Part shown: piece by piece, positions 1 to 9,657 of the stretch
Layout: each line of letters begins with the position of its first letter
Position numbering within the stretch: position 1 is the stretch's first letter
Origin: Dysgonamonadaceae bacterium
Lineage (GTDB): Bacteria > Bacteroidota > Bacteroidia > Bacteroidales > Azobacteroidaceae
Direction of reading: 5' to 3'
DNA length: 64,000 nt
NCBI GenBank assembly: GCA_031269685.1
Contig: JAISYU010000075.1
Coordinates: 35,914 to 99,913 of the forward strand
The notes under the pieces: generated by a model
Database searches by the model: none
What the model was told of the DNA's origin: nothing
The model's input: the letters and a program-made list of their open reading frames with translations, nothing else
Position numbers and translations under genes: made by a program

Positions 1-50
1 CCCCTTTGCTGTTTTTTAGCGGAATATTTGGTTAATCCAGATATTAGGCT

Positions 51-58
51 TACCTTTG
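51..58 (+). promoter_or_regulatory. Bacteroidetes-type -7 promoter element (TACCTTTG) for sufB
   Basis: TACCTTTG matches the TAnnTTTG consensus 16 nt upstream of the sufB ATG. Confidence 0.6.
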
Positions 59-74
59 TTCGATAAAAACGGCT

Positions 75-1520
75 ATGTCAGACGGCAAAAACATTCTTAA
101 CGATTTAACCAATAAGGAGTATGAGTACGGCTTTTCAAGTAATATCCGTACCGACTTCGCCCCTGCGGGGTTGAACGAGGAGGTAATACGGTTTATCTCT
201 GCCAGGAAACGGGAGCCGGAATGGCTGCTCAAGTTTCGTCTTGATGCTTTTCGTTACTGGCAAACACTTGAGATGCCCGACTGGGCTCACCTGCGCATAC
301 CTCCGATAGACTATCAGGATATAATTTACTACGCTGCACCGAAGACGACGCTCCCGTCAGCGGCTGACGGTGAGATAGATCCCGAACTTGAAAGGACCTT
401 TGACAAGCTTGGCATACCGCTTAATGAGCGTAAGGCGGCTGCGGGGATTGCGGTGGATGCTGTTATGGACAGTGTTTCCGTGAAGACGACTTTTAAGGCG
501 GATCTTGCTGCGCGGGAAATAATCTTCTGTTCGTTCAGCGAGGCTGTTCTGGAATATCCCGAATTGGTCAGGAAATATCTCGGAAGTGTTGTCCCGTATC
601 GTGACAATTACTTTGCGGCGCTCAACTCGGCGGTATTCAGTGATGGTTCTTTTGCTTTTATCCCGAAAGGAGTACGTTGTCCGCGGGAACTTTCCACATA
701 TTTTCGCATTAACGCTATGAAGACGGGACAGTTTGAGCGTACTTTGATTATCGCCGAGGAAGATTCTTATGTTAGTTACCTCGAAGGTTGCACGGCGCCG
801 ATGCGTGATGAGAACCAGTTACATGCGGCGATTGTCGAGATAATAGCCTTTGACCGTGCGCAGGTTAAGTATTCGACTGTTCAGAATTGGTATCCGGGCG
901 ACAGGCAGGGTAGGGGAGGGATTTATAATTTCGTTACTAAACGTGGGATCTGTCGGGGCGAATCGTCGAAGATTTCTTGGACGCAGGTTGAGACCGGTTC
1001 TGCTATCACGTGGAAATATCCTTCCTGTATATTGCTGGGGGATAACTCTATCGGTGAGTTTTATTCGGTTGCGGTGACGAACAATTTCCAGCAGGCTGAT
1101 ACGGGGACGAAGATGTTACACATAGGAAAGAACACACGCAGCCTGATAGTTTCAAAGGGAATCTCTGCCGGGCGCAGTGAGAACAGTTACCGAGGGCTGG
1201 TTCAGGTCAATGCCGGAGCGGAGAATGCCCGCAATCATTCCCAGTGTGACAGCCTGTTACTTGGAAGCGACTGTGGCGCTCATACTTTCCCCTACATGGA
1301 CATCAGGAATGAGACGGCGGTTGTTGAGCATGAGGCTACTACGTCAAAGATTAACGCTGACCAGTTGTTTTATTGCAACCAGCGCGGCATTTCGACGGAG
1401 GAGGCTATTTCGCTGATTGTTAATGGGTATGCGAAGGAGGTACTGAGTAAGTTACCTATGGAGTTTGCTGTCGAGGCTCAGAAGTTGCTTTCTGTTAGCC
1501 TTGAGGGCAGTGTAGGATGA
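75..1520 (+). CDS. sufB: Fe-S cluster assembly scaffold protein SufB
   Basis: 481-aa ORF with SufB-typical segments ([52 protein letters not shown]). Confidence 0.95.
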   Translation: MSDGKNILNDLTNKEYEYGFSSNIRTDFAPAGLNEEVIRFISARKREPEWLLKFRLDAFRYWQTLEMPDWAHLRIPPIDYQDIIYYAAPKTTLPSAADGEIDPELERTFDKLGIPLNERKAAAGIAVDAVMDSVSVKTTFKADLAAREIIFCSFSEAVLEYPELVRKYLGSVVPYRDNYFAALNSAVFSDGSFAFIPKGVRCPRELSTYFRINAMKTGQFERTLIIAEEDSYVSYLEGCTAPMRDENQLHAAIVEIIAFDRAQVKYSTVQNWYPGDRQGRGGIYNFVTKRGICRGESSKISWTQVETGSAITWKYPSCILLGDNSIGEFYSVAVTNNFQQADTGTKMLHIGKNTRSLIVSKGISAGRSENSYRGLVQVNAGAENARNHSQCDSLLLGSDCGAHTFPYMDIRNETAVVEHEATTSKINADQLFYCNQRGISTEEAISLIVNGYAKEVLSKLPMEFAVEAQKLLSVSLEGSVG

Positions 1521-1568
1521 GTTATGGCAGGGTATTGACGATTATTGTGAATTATTAATATTATTGAA

Positions 1569-1608
1569 GGCGGCGGGGTGCAGTGATGCATCCCGCTGCT
1601 GCTTTTAT
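1569..1608 (+). terminator. Probable intrinsic terminator after sufB
   Basis: GC-rich inverted repeat ggcggcggggtgca-gtga-tgcatcccgctgctgc followed by tttt. Confidence 0.5.
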
Positions 1609-1686
1609 GGTGGTTAGCGGTTACTTTTGCAGGAAGCCCTGTTAAACGAGTTTATTGACGTCCTATGCCGGCTTTGCCTGCGTCGC

Positions 1687-2301
1687 CTAATACACAGGGA
1701 ATAGAATAAACACAGTTGCGTCCCACACGGCGTGCGAGATGACAATCGGCACGAGGTTTTTATTGTAGCGGTACATCACGCCCCAGAAGAGTCCGCAAAC
1801 CAGAGCCGCCATTATAAGCATGAAATTAAACGACCAGATGTGTACCAGCGTATAGACTGACGCCGTGACGATAAGCGCCGTCCATTCTCCGTATCTTTCT
1901 ATCAACGAATGTTGCACATAGCCACGCCAAAAGATTTCTTCTGCCGGACCGATAATGAGAAGCAACCCAATCGCGATCAATGTTTTACTTTGCCCCTCTT
2001 TTAGGGCGTAGATACCCTCAACCTGCGGGCGGGCAAAGTCGAACAGTGATGCCGAAAAGAGATCGCCGAAATAGAATATAACCCAAAGCGCGGCGGCGGA
2101 AAGCAGTCCCAGGGCGACGGCTTTAAGGTTGAGTTTAAACTGCTTCGGAATTTCCCTGCGTTGTGTTATGCTGATTCCGATTAGCGCTAACGCCGAAACG
2201 GACATGGTTATCCAGAAGTTGAACATGTGTTTTGTCCAGGGCGAAAACATCACGAACCACAACACGGCGGCAAGGGATAGGAAAACGGGCATCTTTTTCA
2301 T
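1687..2301 (-). CDS. CPBP family intramembrane metalloprotease (CAAX protease-like)
   Basis: Multi-TM protein with the EEIFWRGYVQ motif and later conserved H residues (LVHIWS, ISHAVWD). Confidence 0.85.
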   Translation of the reverse strand: MKKMPVFLSLAAVLWFVMFSPWTKHMFNFWITMSVSALALIGISITQRREIPKQFKLNLKAVALGLLSAAALWVIFYFGDLFSASLFDFARPQVEGIYALKEGQSKTLIAIGLLLIIGPAEEIFWRGYVQHSLIERYGEWTALIVTASVYTLVHIWSFNFMLIMAALVCGLFWGVMYRYNKNLVPIVISHAVWDATVFILFPVY

Positions 2302-3212
2302 ACGATGAGCGCAATTATAAGTCCGACCGTCATTAAGACGCTAAAACCGAGTTGCAGTTGCGCGGTCATCCTGTCGACATCATTTATGGGCGAAGTATCT
2401 GATGATCGCGCTTTTAACATGGTTTTACAGTTACGGACGGCGATCGGGACAGTCAGCCACGTCAGCAAAGTCCATACCGGCAGAATGTGCAGCAAAATCA
2501 TCACGACAACCGCAGAATACGTGAAAACCGTCAGCAGGCAATAGTAGAAGATCGACGCTTTGAGACCCAACAGTTTGGCAAAAGTCGTAGTTCCCGCTGC
2601 TTTGTCGCGTTGCATGTCGCGCGTATTGTTACTGTGCAGCACGTTTACGGTTATGAAAACTTCGGGCAGCGCCACCCAAAATAAAAGCCACTCGTAGTAA
2701 CCAAGCATCACGAAGGCAACGCCCATCACAATCGAAGGTCCAAAGATAATGAAGATCAGGAGGTCGCCGAGTGCGCGGGATTTCAGCAGAAAATAGAACA
2801 GGCAAGCAGCGATTCCGACGACGCCTACGTAAAGCAGTCCGACGCCCGAAAAGTGAAGCAACAGCAGTCCGACGGCAATTCCCACCGCCAAAAAAGTCAA
2901 GCCGAAGGTCAAAATCTGTTTCGGTTGGAAACGACCCGAAGTAAGCGACGTCGCTCCCGGATTGCCTGCTTTGTCGATGCCGGTGCGGAAATCGTGGTAA
3001 TCGCTAATAAGGTTGCCGGCGGAATGAAACAGCACCGCGCCCAGCACCGCGAGCGCGCCTAAGTACCACCGCGACTCAATGTTGGGGAATACATTCCCTT
3101 TCTTTATAAGCCAGATCGTGTCGAGCAATGCGACGATTGCAGGACTGAGCGAAACAGGATACGACCATGGGCGCACCGCCTCTATCCAATCTTTTAAAAC
3201 AAGTCTTTTCAT
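2298..3212 (-). CDS. menA: UbiA-family prenyltransferase, MenA-like (1,4-dihydroxy-2-naphthoate polyprenyltransferase)
   Basis: WIEAVRPWSYPVSLSPA, NLISDYHDFRTGID, NTRDMQRDKAAG aspartate-rich motifs; 4-bp overlap with the CPBP gene. Confidence 0.8.
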   Translation of the reverse strand: MKRLVLKDWIEAVRPWSYPVSLSPAIVALLDTIWLIKKGNVFPNIESRWYLGALAVLGAVLFHSAGNLISDYHDFRTGIDKAGNPGATSLTSGRFQPKQILTFGLTFLAVGIAVGLLLLHFSGVGLLYVGVVGIAACLFYFLLKSRALGDLLIFIIFGPSIVMGVAFVMLGYYEWLLFWVALPEVFITVNVLHSNNTRDMQRDKAAGTTTFAKLLGLKASIFYYCLLTVFTYSAVVVMILLHILPVWTLLTWLTVPIAVRNCKTMLKARSSDTSPINDVDRMTAQLQLGFSVLMTVGLIIALIV

Positions 3213-3300
3213 TGTTATTTCAGTATGTGGGGGATTGTTGCGTCCTGTTTTGTATAATTTGACATATACAGGCAGTCACATCCCCGGTTAAAAATCGTTA

Positions 3301-3308
3301 CAAAGGTA
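3301..3308 (-). promoter_or_regulatory. -7 element TACCTTTG (minus strand) for the menA-like gene
   Basis: CAAAGGTA on + strand, upstream of the 3212 start. Confidence 0.45.
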
Positions 3309-3428
3309 ATATAAAATGTAATATCTTTGACGTCTTTTAGCCGAAATTTACCGTCGCCGCTAAGGATTTTCCCCCTCTCCGCCGCTTTTTTTGGGGTTGT
3401 TAGCGGTAAATTTTTGCAGGAGCTAGTG

Positions 3429-3516
3429 CTGACAGGACGGCTGGCAGCAGGAGACAGGACGGCTGTCAGCAGGAGACAGGACGGCTGTCAGCCGGAGACA
3501 GAGCGGCTGTCAGCAC
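3429..3516. repeat. 22-bp tandem repeat, 4 copies (gagacaggacggctgtcagcag)
   Basis: Copies at 3429, 3451, 3473, 3495; each contains gacag...ctgtc inverted arms. Confidence 0.9.
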
Positions 3517-3530
3517 GAGCTCGGTCGGAA

Positions 3531-3660
3531 TTTACGGTCAAAAATGGTCGGTTTTACCGCTTTATTTCATCAAAATACGCCCGTAATCTGTCAGATTTTA
3601 CGGTCAAAATTGGTCGATTTCTACGCTTTATTTTATCAAAATATACCTCTAAACGGCAAA
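3531..3660. repeat. 66-bp tandem repeat, about 2 copies (3 x 22-bp register)
   Basis: tttacggtcaaaaatggtcggttttaccgctttatttcatcaaaatac... at 3531 recurs at 3597 (tttacggtcaaaattggtcgatttctacgctttattttatcaaaatata). Confidence 0.8.
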
Positions 3661-3722
3661 AAGAAAGCAGCAGACTTTCGCCTGCTGCCTGCCTTCATTA
3701 AATATTATAGCCTCTGAGAAAT

Positions 3723-3898
3723 GTTTCTTGCTGCCCCTTCCTTATGTCCTGTTGTCTCTCGGATCTGTTTCTTATTGCCCTTTCCTGCTGTCCTGTCGTT
3801 CCTTGAACCTGTTTCTTATCTCCCTCACTCTCAGCCTTATAGTTCCTTGAACTTGTTTCCTGCTGCCCCTTCCTGCGGTCTTACTGTTTGTTGGACTT
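3723..3898. repeat. 44-bp tandem repeat, 4 copies (2 x 22-bp register), running into the 3' end of the DUF4469-like gene
   Basis: gtttctt(a/g)(t/c)tgccc..tcct... units begin at 3723, 3767, 3811, 3855. Confidence 0.85.
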
Positions 3899-4675
3899 GC
3901 CGCCCTGTTTATTCTGTCCTGCCTCTTCCTGCCCCTCTTCTGCGGGCGTTACATAGCCGATCAGTTCTACGGGGTAGATTACTACGCGGGGAGTTTTCAA
4001 CTGTTTTTTCCCGCTGCCGGAGTACATGGTAGTTATTTTCAGGTTTAACTTCTCGTTGTTGAGGATACCTGAGGGCGCAACTATAATCAGTTCGCCCGGG
4101 TTGTTAACTATCACGTCTACCGACGGCACTTTGTATTCAACTCCTGTGCCTGACGAGACGGAGATAAAACTGACGCATACCTTTGCATCGGGCGGCGTTC
4201 CGACGTCTATCTTTATGTTGTGCCCATAGATTTTGACGTTTCCGCCCCTTGTGATTTTGCTGTCTATCGCCCCTGTTTTTATGTCGTGCACGGAGACGAT
4301 CCTGATAGGGATCTGCGGCTCTACCTTTTGCAGCGCCGTGTTTTGTACCGCCTCTAAAAGTTTGTCGGTAGGGGTTATCTTTATCGAGGCTTGCGCTGGA
4401 TATTCGCCGTCCTCAAAGAGACCGGGGATCGTCGGGTGGAGGTTCTCGATACTTGACGAGTACGAGAAACCGTTCCGCATCCAGTCGAGCAGGATTTCGT
4501 TACGCGCTACCTCGACCGCCATCGCCATTGGCTTACTGATTCCGTAGTTCCTGCTGGCGATTGATTCTGCGAGGTCTTCTTCGTTGAAGATCTTCTGGTT
4601 TACTACCTGAGCCGAGTATTTCTTCTTCGGGTCGTTTCTAAGAGAGTTCACTCTCATTATGTACTTTATTACCAT
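3881..4675 (-). CDS. HU-like DNA-binding protein with DUF4469-type C-terminal domain
   Basis: N-terminal HU-like segment (LAESIASRNYGISKPMAMAVEVARNEILLDWMRNGFSYSS) followed by an Ig-like DUF4469-type region; charged Q/G/E tail. Confidence 0.7.
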   Translation of the reverse strand: MVIKYIMRVNSLRNDPKKKYSAQVVNQKIFNEEDLAESIASRNYGISKPMAMAVEVARNEILLDWMRNGFSYSSSIENLHPTIPGLFEDGEYPAQASIKITPTDKLLEAVQNTALQKVEPQIPIRIVSVHDIKTGAIDSKITRGGNVKIYGHNIKIDVGTPPDAKVCVSFISVSSGTGVEYKVPSVDVIVNNPGELIIVAPSGILNNEKLNLKITTMYSGSGKKQLKTPRVVIYPVELIGYVTPAEEGQEEAGQNKQGGKSNKQ

Positions 4676-4795
4676 CTCTTTGTTATTTTTAAACAGTTTA
4701 GTTATTACCGTTGAGTTCGCGTTATAAATAAATAAGTATTGTTATTTAACTCCCGTTTCGCAGCGCTTCCTTAGTTTGCACCTTGAAACCGGCTG

Positions 4796-4803
4796 CAAAG
4801 GTA
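4796..4803 (-). promoter_or_regulatory. -7 element TACCTTTG (minus strand)
   Basis: CAAAGGTA on + strand upstream of 4675. Confidence 0.4.
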
Positions 4804-5282
4804 TAACATAAAATCAGACCCGTCAAGCGATATTGTGACTATGTTAGCTCTATTTTTGGCGGTATCTGACGCAGTCTGGCGCTTACTTCTTAACAATCAG
4901 CGACTAACACCGAACAAATATTTCTTTAATTTAAGCGAATTTTTATGGTAATCGTTGAAAAAGTTAACGGTTTCAGTTATTGATTTTGGAAGGCTCGCCG
5001 TATTCATTTTCCGTTATTGTTAAAATATTATTACCTAATTTTACTAAAAACGCATCCTGCATATTGTATGTTTACATCTTAATCCTGAACTTTGCACCCT
5101 TAAACAGTATATAATATACGTAATGATTATCAGTAAAGCAGTTGTTGTTTTTCGCTACATTGGCGGTTTGACTTGACAATATTTCCGCCACAGGGCGGGA
5201 CAGGGTCAATAAAATTTAAGGTTCTCAAAACAATTCCTTTATTTATTTGTTTAGGTATATATATGCAAAATTGCTATTTATT

Positions 5283-6134
5283 ATGAAAGTACTATTTATT
5301 TCACTGCTCATCCTGATTCCCATAACGGGATTACATGCGCAGGTAACAATCGGGTCAACCGATGATCCCGCTCCGGCGGCGCTGCTTGACTTAAAGGAGC
5401 ATCCACCGACCAATAATAATGTGACGGCAGAGACAGGCGGATTATTATTGCCAAGGGTTAAGTTAAGTGACCCGACTGTTTTCGGGCTTACCGGAAGTGA
5501 CGGTAATCTCTTGAACAAGACAGGGATGCTGGTCTATAACGTGAACGAAAAGCGGTCTAAGGGTTTAGTGAAGGCTATTTACCAGTGGACGGGCGATAAG
5601 TGGGAACTGCTGCGGAAAGTGACTACCACAGGCGGTAGCCCGGGCAGCGCCTTAACAAAGAAGGTTATTTACGAAAGTCTCAAAGATGGGGACGGTAAAC
5701 CGATTGGGGCTGACCCTACCAGGACAGTTTCCATCGGTAGATTTGAGTTCAGGCTGGATCGAAGCAATGTATTAGATAAGGGTTCTACGAAGACTTTCAG
5801 GTCTATTCCTCAGATAAGAATAAAGGTCGGTGAGTCCGGGACGTTTAGATGGTATTTCAACCAGTACTGGGATTTAGATTTGCAGCCTTCTGGTCAGATT
5901 AACAATAGTTATTCTTTTGAATATATGAATAAGTCGCTGACAGCCGGAAATTGGACGGAGTGTACTATTACTGATAATATTATACATACGATGTCGCTGC
6001 TGGAAAGGAATGAGATGTGGCTCTTTGACCATATTAACAGCAAAATATATAATGTCCAGTTTTTAGCATTAGGGAACTCTACTTCAGATGATGCTCATCC
6101 TAAAACGTACGCTATAATTGCGCGCGAGTATTAA
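5283..6134 (+). CDS. Secreted protein of a Bacteroidetes-type family (VTIGS..PAP.ALLDLKE N-terminal motif), paralog 1
   Basis: Signal peptide MKVLFISLLILIPITGLHAQ, then VTIGSTDDPAPAALLDLKE...GGLLLPRVKL; homologous to the next two ORFs. Confidence 0.7.
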   Translation: MKVLFISLLILIPITGLHAQVTIGSTDDPAPAALLDLKEHPPTNNNVTAETGGLLLPRVKLSDPTVFGLTGSDGNLLNKTGMLVYNVNEKRSKGLVKAIYQWTGDKWELLRKVTTTGGSPGSALTKKVIYESLKDGDGKPIGADPTRTVSIGRFEFRLDRSNVLDKGSTKTFRSIPQIRIKVGESGTFRWYFNQYWDLDLQPSGQINNSYSFEYMNKSLTAGNWTECTITDNIIHTMSLLERNEMWLFDHINSKIYNVQFLALGNSTSDDAHPKTYAIIAREY

Positions 6135-6153
6135 CCATTTAAATAGATTGTAT

Positions 6154-6927
6154 ATGAAAGTTATTAATAGAATAAACGCTTTGTGGCTCCTTTTTGTACT
6201 GCCTGCCGCAACACAGGCGCAGGTTTCAATCGGCACCAAGATGCCGGACCGGTCGGCGCTGCTGCAAGTCGGCGAATATGTTTCCCCTACTGCCGGCGAT
6301 GAGACTTCAAAACTTGGCGGCATACTGCTGCCCAGGGTTGAACTGACGGACCTGAATAAGGCGTGCGTGATTAGTGAAGGTTCCCCCGCAGAGCAGAAGA
6401 CCGAGATGACGGGTGCGATTGTCTATAATGTCGGAACAACCAACGGCATAGAAGAAGGACTCTACGAATGGGACGGAAGCCAGTGGAGCTCGCTGGAAAC
6501 TGAGACGAATATTATCGGCTCGACTACCAAAAAGTCGATAAAGAGAGTTACTTCCGCTCAATTCGAAACTAATTATCCTGAGGTTCAGATGGGTATCTTT
6601 AAGTTCAGGATGCAGCCGACTAGTTATATATACCAAAGGATACCTCAGATTGCCCTTGTAAATAGTGCTACACCGTACAATGTTTGGTGGCATGTTACCG
6701 AATATTCTAGTGGCTCTGACTTAAGGCATGACCTTTTCTACGCAAAGCTTGGTACGGCTAATGAGTTTAAACATATTGCCCCAAATAATATCCTGAATCC
6801 AAATAATGTGCGACATGAGGTCTGGGTACCGGACACGAACAACAATAAACTGTATCACGCACAGTTTATTATCGCGGACTGGGGATTAAGTGTACCAATA
6901 TATGCGATAATAGTGACAGAGTATTAA
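6154..6927 (+). CDS. Secreted protein, paralog 2
   Basis: Signal peptide MKVINRINALWLLFVLPAATQAQ, VSIGTKMPDRSALLQV...LGGILLPRVELTDL. Confidence 0.7.
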   Translation: MKVINRINALWLLFVLPAATQAQVSIGTKMPDRSALLQVGEYVSPTAGDETSKLGGILLPRVELTDLNKACVISEGSPAEQKTEMTGAIVYNVGTTNGIEEGLYEWDGSQWSSLETETNIIGSTTKKSIKRVTSAQFETNYPEVQMGIFKFRMQPTSYIYQRIPQIALVNSATPYNVWWHVTEYSSGSDLRHDLFYAKLGTANEFKHIAPNNILNPNNVRHEVWVPDTNNNKLYHAQFIIADWGLSVPIYAIIVTEY

Positions 6928-6944
6928 TTAAACAATAATAAGAG

Positions 6945-7745
6945 ATGAAGACAACAAAGAAACTGGGACTGTTATTAGTTTTCCTTTGCATCGTTAGCGC
7001 TGTCCGCGCCAATGTTACAATAGGACTGCTGGAAGCGCCCGCCAAAGGAGCGCTGCTCCAACTCAAGAATATCGAACCTACACCAGCAACACAACCAGGA
7101 GACGCAAACGCCAATAAAGGCTTGCTGCTGCCGCGCGTGAAACTGACCGCGCTCAATTCACTCGCCCCATTCGGTAACGTAAGCGCAACCAATCATGTCG
7201 GGCTGCTCGTCTATAACATCACCGAAGACGAACCAAAGAAACTGAAGAAAGGCGTCTCGGTATGGACAGGCACGGAGTGGAACATCATCAAAAGTCTAAC
7301 CATTGATCTTGGTACGGTTAAAGACCTGGGCGTAAAAAAGGTGCAGTATACTGACATAACGCCAGACTTCTTCAAGAACGTAACTCTCGACAGCCTGCGC
7401 ATATTTATGGATGTTGGTAGCAGTTCACAATACGCTATCCCGTACATGATGCTTACCCCGAATGTTCCACAGGGAAGGACGAAGAGCTACAATATCAACT
7501 ACTTATGGTTCAAGGTAGAGGGAACTACTACTACATATAATGATGCCACTTCCAAAACGGAGTTTAACAATTCAACTAACACCCCACACGCCTTAACCGC
7601 CGAAACACTGAAAACAAACATGCGCAGTGAAGCATGGATCATAGACGATGAAAGCAACGCAATCTACCGCTCTAACTACTTTGTAGTGGGTGATGATGAT
7701 ATAGGCAATGACAGGACCTACACAATAATTAACGAAGCCTTCTAA
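6945..7745 (+). CDS. Secreted protein, paralog 3
   Basis: Signal peptide, NVTIGLLEAPAKGALLQLKN...KGLLLPRVKLTALN. Confidence 0.7.
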   Translation: MKTTKKLGLLLVFLCIVSAVRANVTIGLLEAPAKGALLQLKNIEPTPATQPGDANANKGLLLPRVKLTALNSLAPFGNVSATNHVGLLVYNITEDEPKKLKKGVSVWTGTEWNIIKSLTIDLGTVKDLGVKKVQYTDITPDFFKNVTLDSLRIFMDVGSSSQYAIPYMMLTPNVPQGRTKSYNINYLWFKVEGTTTTYNDATSKTEFNNSTNTPHALTAETLKTNMRSEAWIIDDESNAIYRSNYFVVGDDDIGNDRTYTIINEAF

Positions 7746-7768
7746 TAACATAAGGCAACGAAAAGCAA

Positions 7769-7805
7769 GCGCCCCGCGAAAGTATCGTCTACTTCCGCGG
7801 GGCGC
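7769..7805. terminator. Bidirectional intrinsic terminator between convergent genes
   Basis: Near-perfect inverted repeat gcgccccgcgaaagta-tcgtc-tacttccgcggggcgc. Confidence 0.8.
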
Positions 7806-7837
7806 AATGTGTTGCAACGCCTTCCGGCAGGCAATGA

Positions 7838-9154
7838 TTAGATGTACATGTTGATGATCGCCTCGTAAAGTTCCTGCTTGCCGCTGACCTGCTCAGGCTC
7901 TCCATTTGCCGCAGCATAAGCGTTAAGGTCTTCCAGCGACAGCCTTCCCTCCTCAAACTCTTTGCCCTTCCCGGCGTCAAATGAGGAATAACGCTCCTTC
8001 AACATCGCAAGATACGGCGACCGCTCAAGTACTGCCGCCGCTACCTCCAACGCCCGCGCAAAAGCATCCATTCCGGCTATGTGCGCAATGAAGATGTCCT
8101 CCAAGTCGGTACTGCTGCGGCGTGTCTTGGCGTCGAAGTTAGTACCCCCGCCCTGAAGCCCGCCGTTCCTCAGGATAACGATCATCGCTTGCGTAAGCTC
8201 GTTGATGTCTATCGGGAACTGATCCGTGTCCCATCCATTCTGACTGTCTCCCCTGTTAGCGTCAATAGATCCAAGCATTCCCGCGTCGGCTGCCGCCTGT
8301 AACTCGTGCTCGAAAGTGTGACCCGCAAGCGTCGCATGGTTGACCTCGATGTTAAGTTTGAAGTCCCTGTCAAGGTCGTTAGCACGCAAAAAGCCAATAA
8401 CCGTCTCCGCATCGACGTCATATTGATGCTTAGTCGGCTCCATGGGTTTAGGCTCAATGAGGAACGTCCCCCTGAACCCGCGAGCACGAGCATAGTCACG
8501 GGCTGCAGTGAGCAGTTGCGCCAGATGCTTCTTCTCCCGCTTCATGTCGGTGTTGAGAAGCGTGTAGTAACCTTCACGCCCTCCCCAAAAGACGTAGTTT
8601 TGCCCGCCAAGTTCAATAGTTGCATCAATGGCATTCTTAATCTGTACGGCTGCCCTGGCAAGAACGTTGAAGTCCGGGTTAGTCGCCGCACCGTTAGTGT
8701 AACGCTTGTGCCCAAATACATTAGCCGTCCCCCAGAGTAACTTGATGCCCGTCTCCTGCTGCTTTTGCTTCGCGTAAGCAATGATCGCCTTCTGGTTTCT
8801 TTCGTATTCCTCGATCGACGAGCCTTCAGCTATCAAGTCAATGTCGTGGAAACAGTAATACTCGATGCCAAGCTTTTGCATCAGTTCAAAGCCTGCATCA
8901 ATCTTTTGCTTGGCAATGATGAGCGGAGTGTCGCCCTTCGCCCATTCAAACGTCTTCGTTCCCGGTCCGAATGGATCTCCGCCGTCCGCGCACAGTGTGT
9001 GCCACCACGCCATTGAGAACTTAAACCAGTCTTTCATTTTCTTTCCGTAAACGACCTTTTCTGCATCGTAATAACGGAACGCAAGAGGGCTCTTACTGGT
9101 TATACCCTCGAACTTGATTTTCCCAATTTCAGGGAAGTATTCCTTTGTTGACAT
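7838..9154 (-). CDS. xylA: Xylose isomerase
   Basis: 438 aa; [58 protein letters not shown]. Confidence 0.97.
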   Translation of the reverse strand: MSTKEYFPEIGKIKFEGITSKSPLAFRYYDAEKVVYGKKMKDWFKFSMAWWHTLCADGGDPFGPGTKTFEWAKGDTPLIIAKQKIDAGFELMQKLGIEYYCFHDIDLIAEGSSIEEYERNQKAIIAYAKQKQQETGIKLLWGTANVFGHKRYTNGAATNPDFNVLARAAVQIKNAIDATIELGGQNYVFWGGREGYYTLLNTDMKREKKHLAQLLTAARDYARARGFRGTFLIEPKPMEPTKHQYDVDAETVIGFLRANDLDRDFKLNIEVNHATLAGHTFEHELQAAADAGMLGSIDANRGDSQNGWDTDQFPIDINELTQAMIVILRNGGLQGGGTNFDAKTRRSSTDLEDIFIAHIAGMDAFARALEVAAAVLERSPYLAMLKERYSSFDAGKGKEFEEGRLSLEDLNAYAAANGEPEQVSGKQELYEAIINMYI

Positions 9155-9204
9155 AAGTGTTTGGTGTTTGTTATTCGTTTATCTTTCTTCTTTGTGTCCG
9201 TTGA

Positions 9205-9645
9205 TCAGTTTGACGTCGGGATTGGTATGGTACGGATTCTTTCCTCATGCCGCCCCCCTTCAAAGGCAGTTCTTAGAAATGTTTCCACCATCCTTTCCGC
9301 ATCTTCTGCAGTGATTAACCGTCCTGGCAAGGCAAGGATATTAGCATCATTGTGCGCCCTCGCAAGCCTGGCTGTCTCTTCGTTCCAGCATACTGCCGCG
9401 CGAATGTCCCGATGCTTGTTAAGCGTCATGCCGATGCCATTGCCTGTACCACAGATAGCGATCCCCTTATCGGCTTCGCCTGATTCGACTGCTGCTGCTA
9501 ATCTATGACCGTATACGGCATAGTTGACGCTTTCCGGTGAACCGGTTCCATAGTCGATGTATGGTATGTTTTTTGCGTCAAGCCACTGCCGAAGGTGTTC
9601 TTTTAGCGCGTATCCTGCGTGATCGGATGCGAGACCGATTTTCAT
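9205..9645 (-). CDS. rpiB: Ribose-5-phosphate isomerase B
   Basis: MKIGLASDHAGYALKE, GIAICGTGNGIGMTLNKH. Confidence 0.95.
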   Translation of the reverse strand: MKIGLASDHAGYALKEHLRQWLDAKNIPYIDYGTGSPESVNYAVYGHRLAAAVESGEADKGIAICGTGNGIGMTLNKHRDIRAAVCWNEETARLARAHNDANILALPGRLITAEDAERMVETFLRTAFEGGRHEERIRTIPIPTSN

Positions 9646-9657
9646 TTCCGTAACAAT

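Noticed and set aside
1611-3420. Similar short strings gttagcggtt(a)acttttgcagga (about 1613) and gttagcggtaaatttttgcagga (about 3398) as a dispersed repeat element
   Set aside because: Only about 25 bp and two copies seen; insufficient without a genome search
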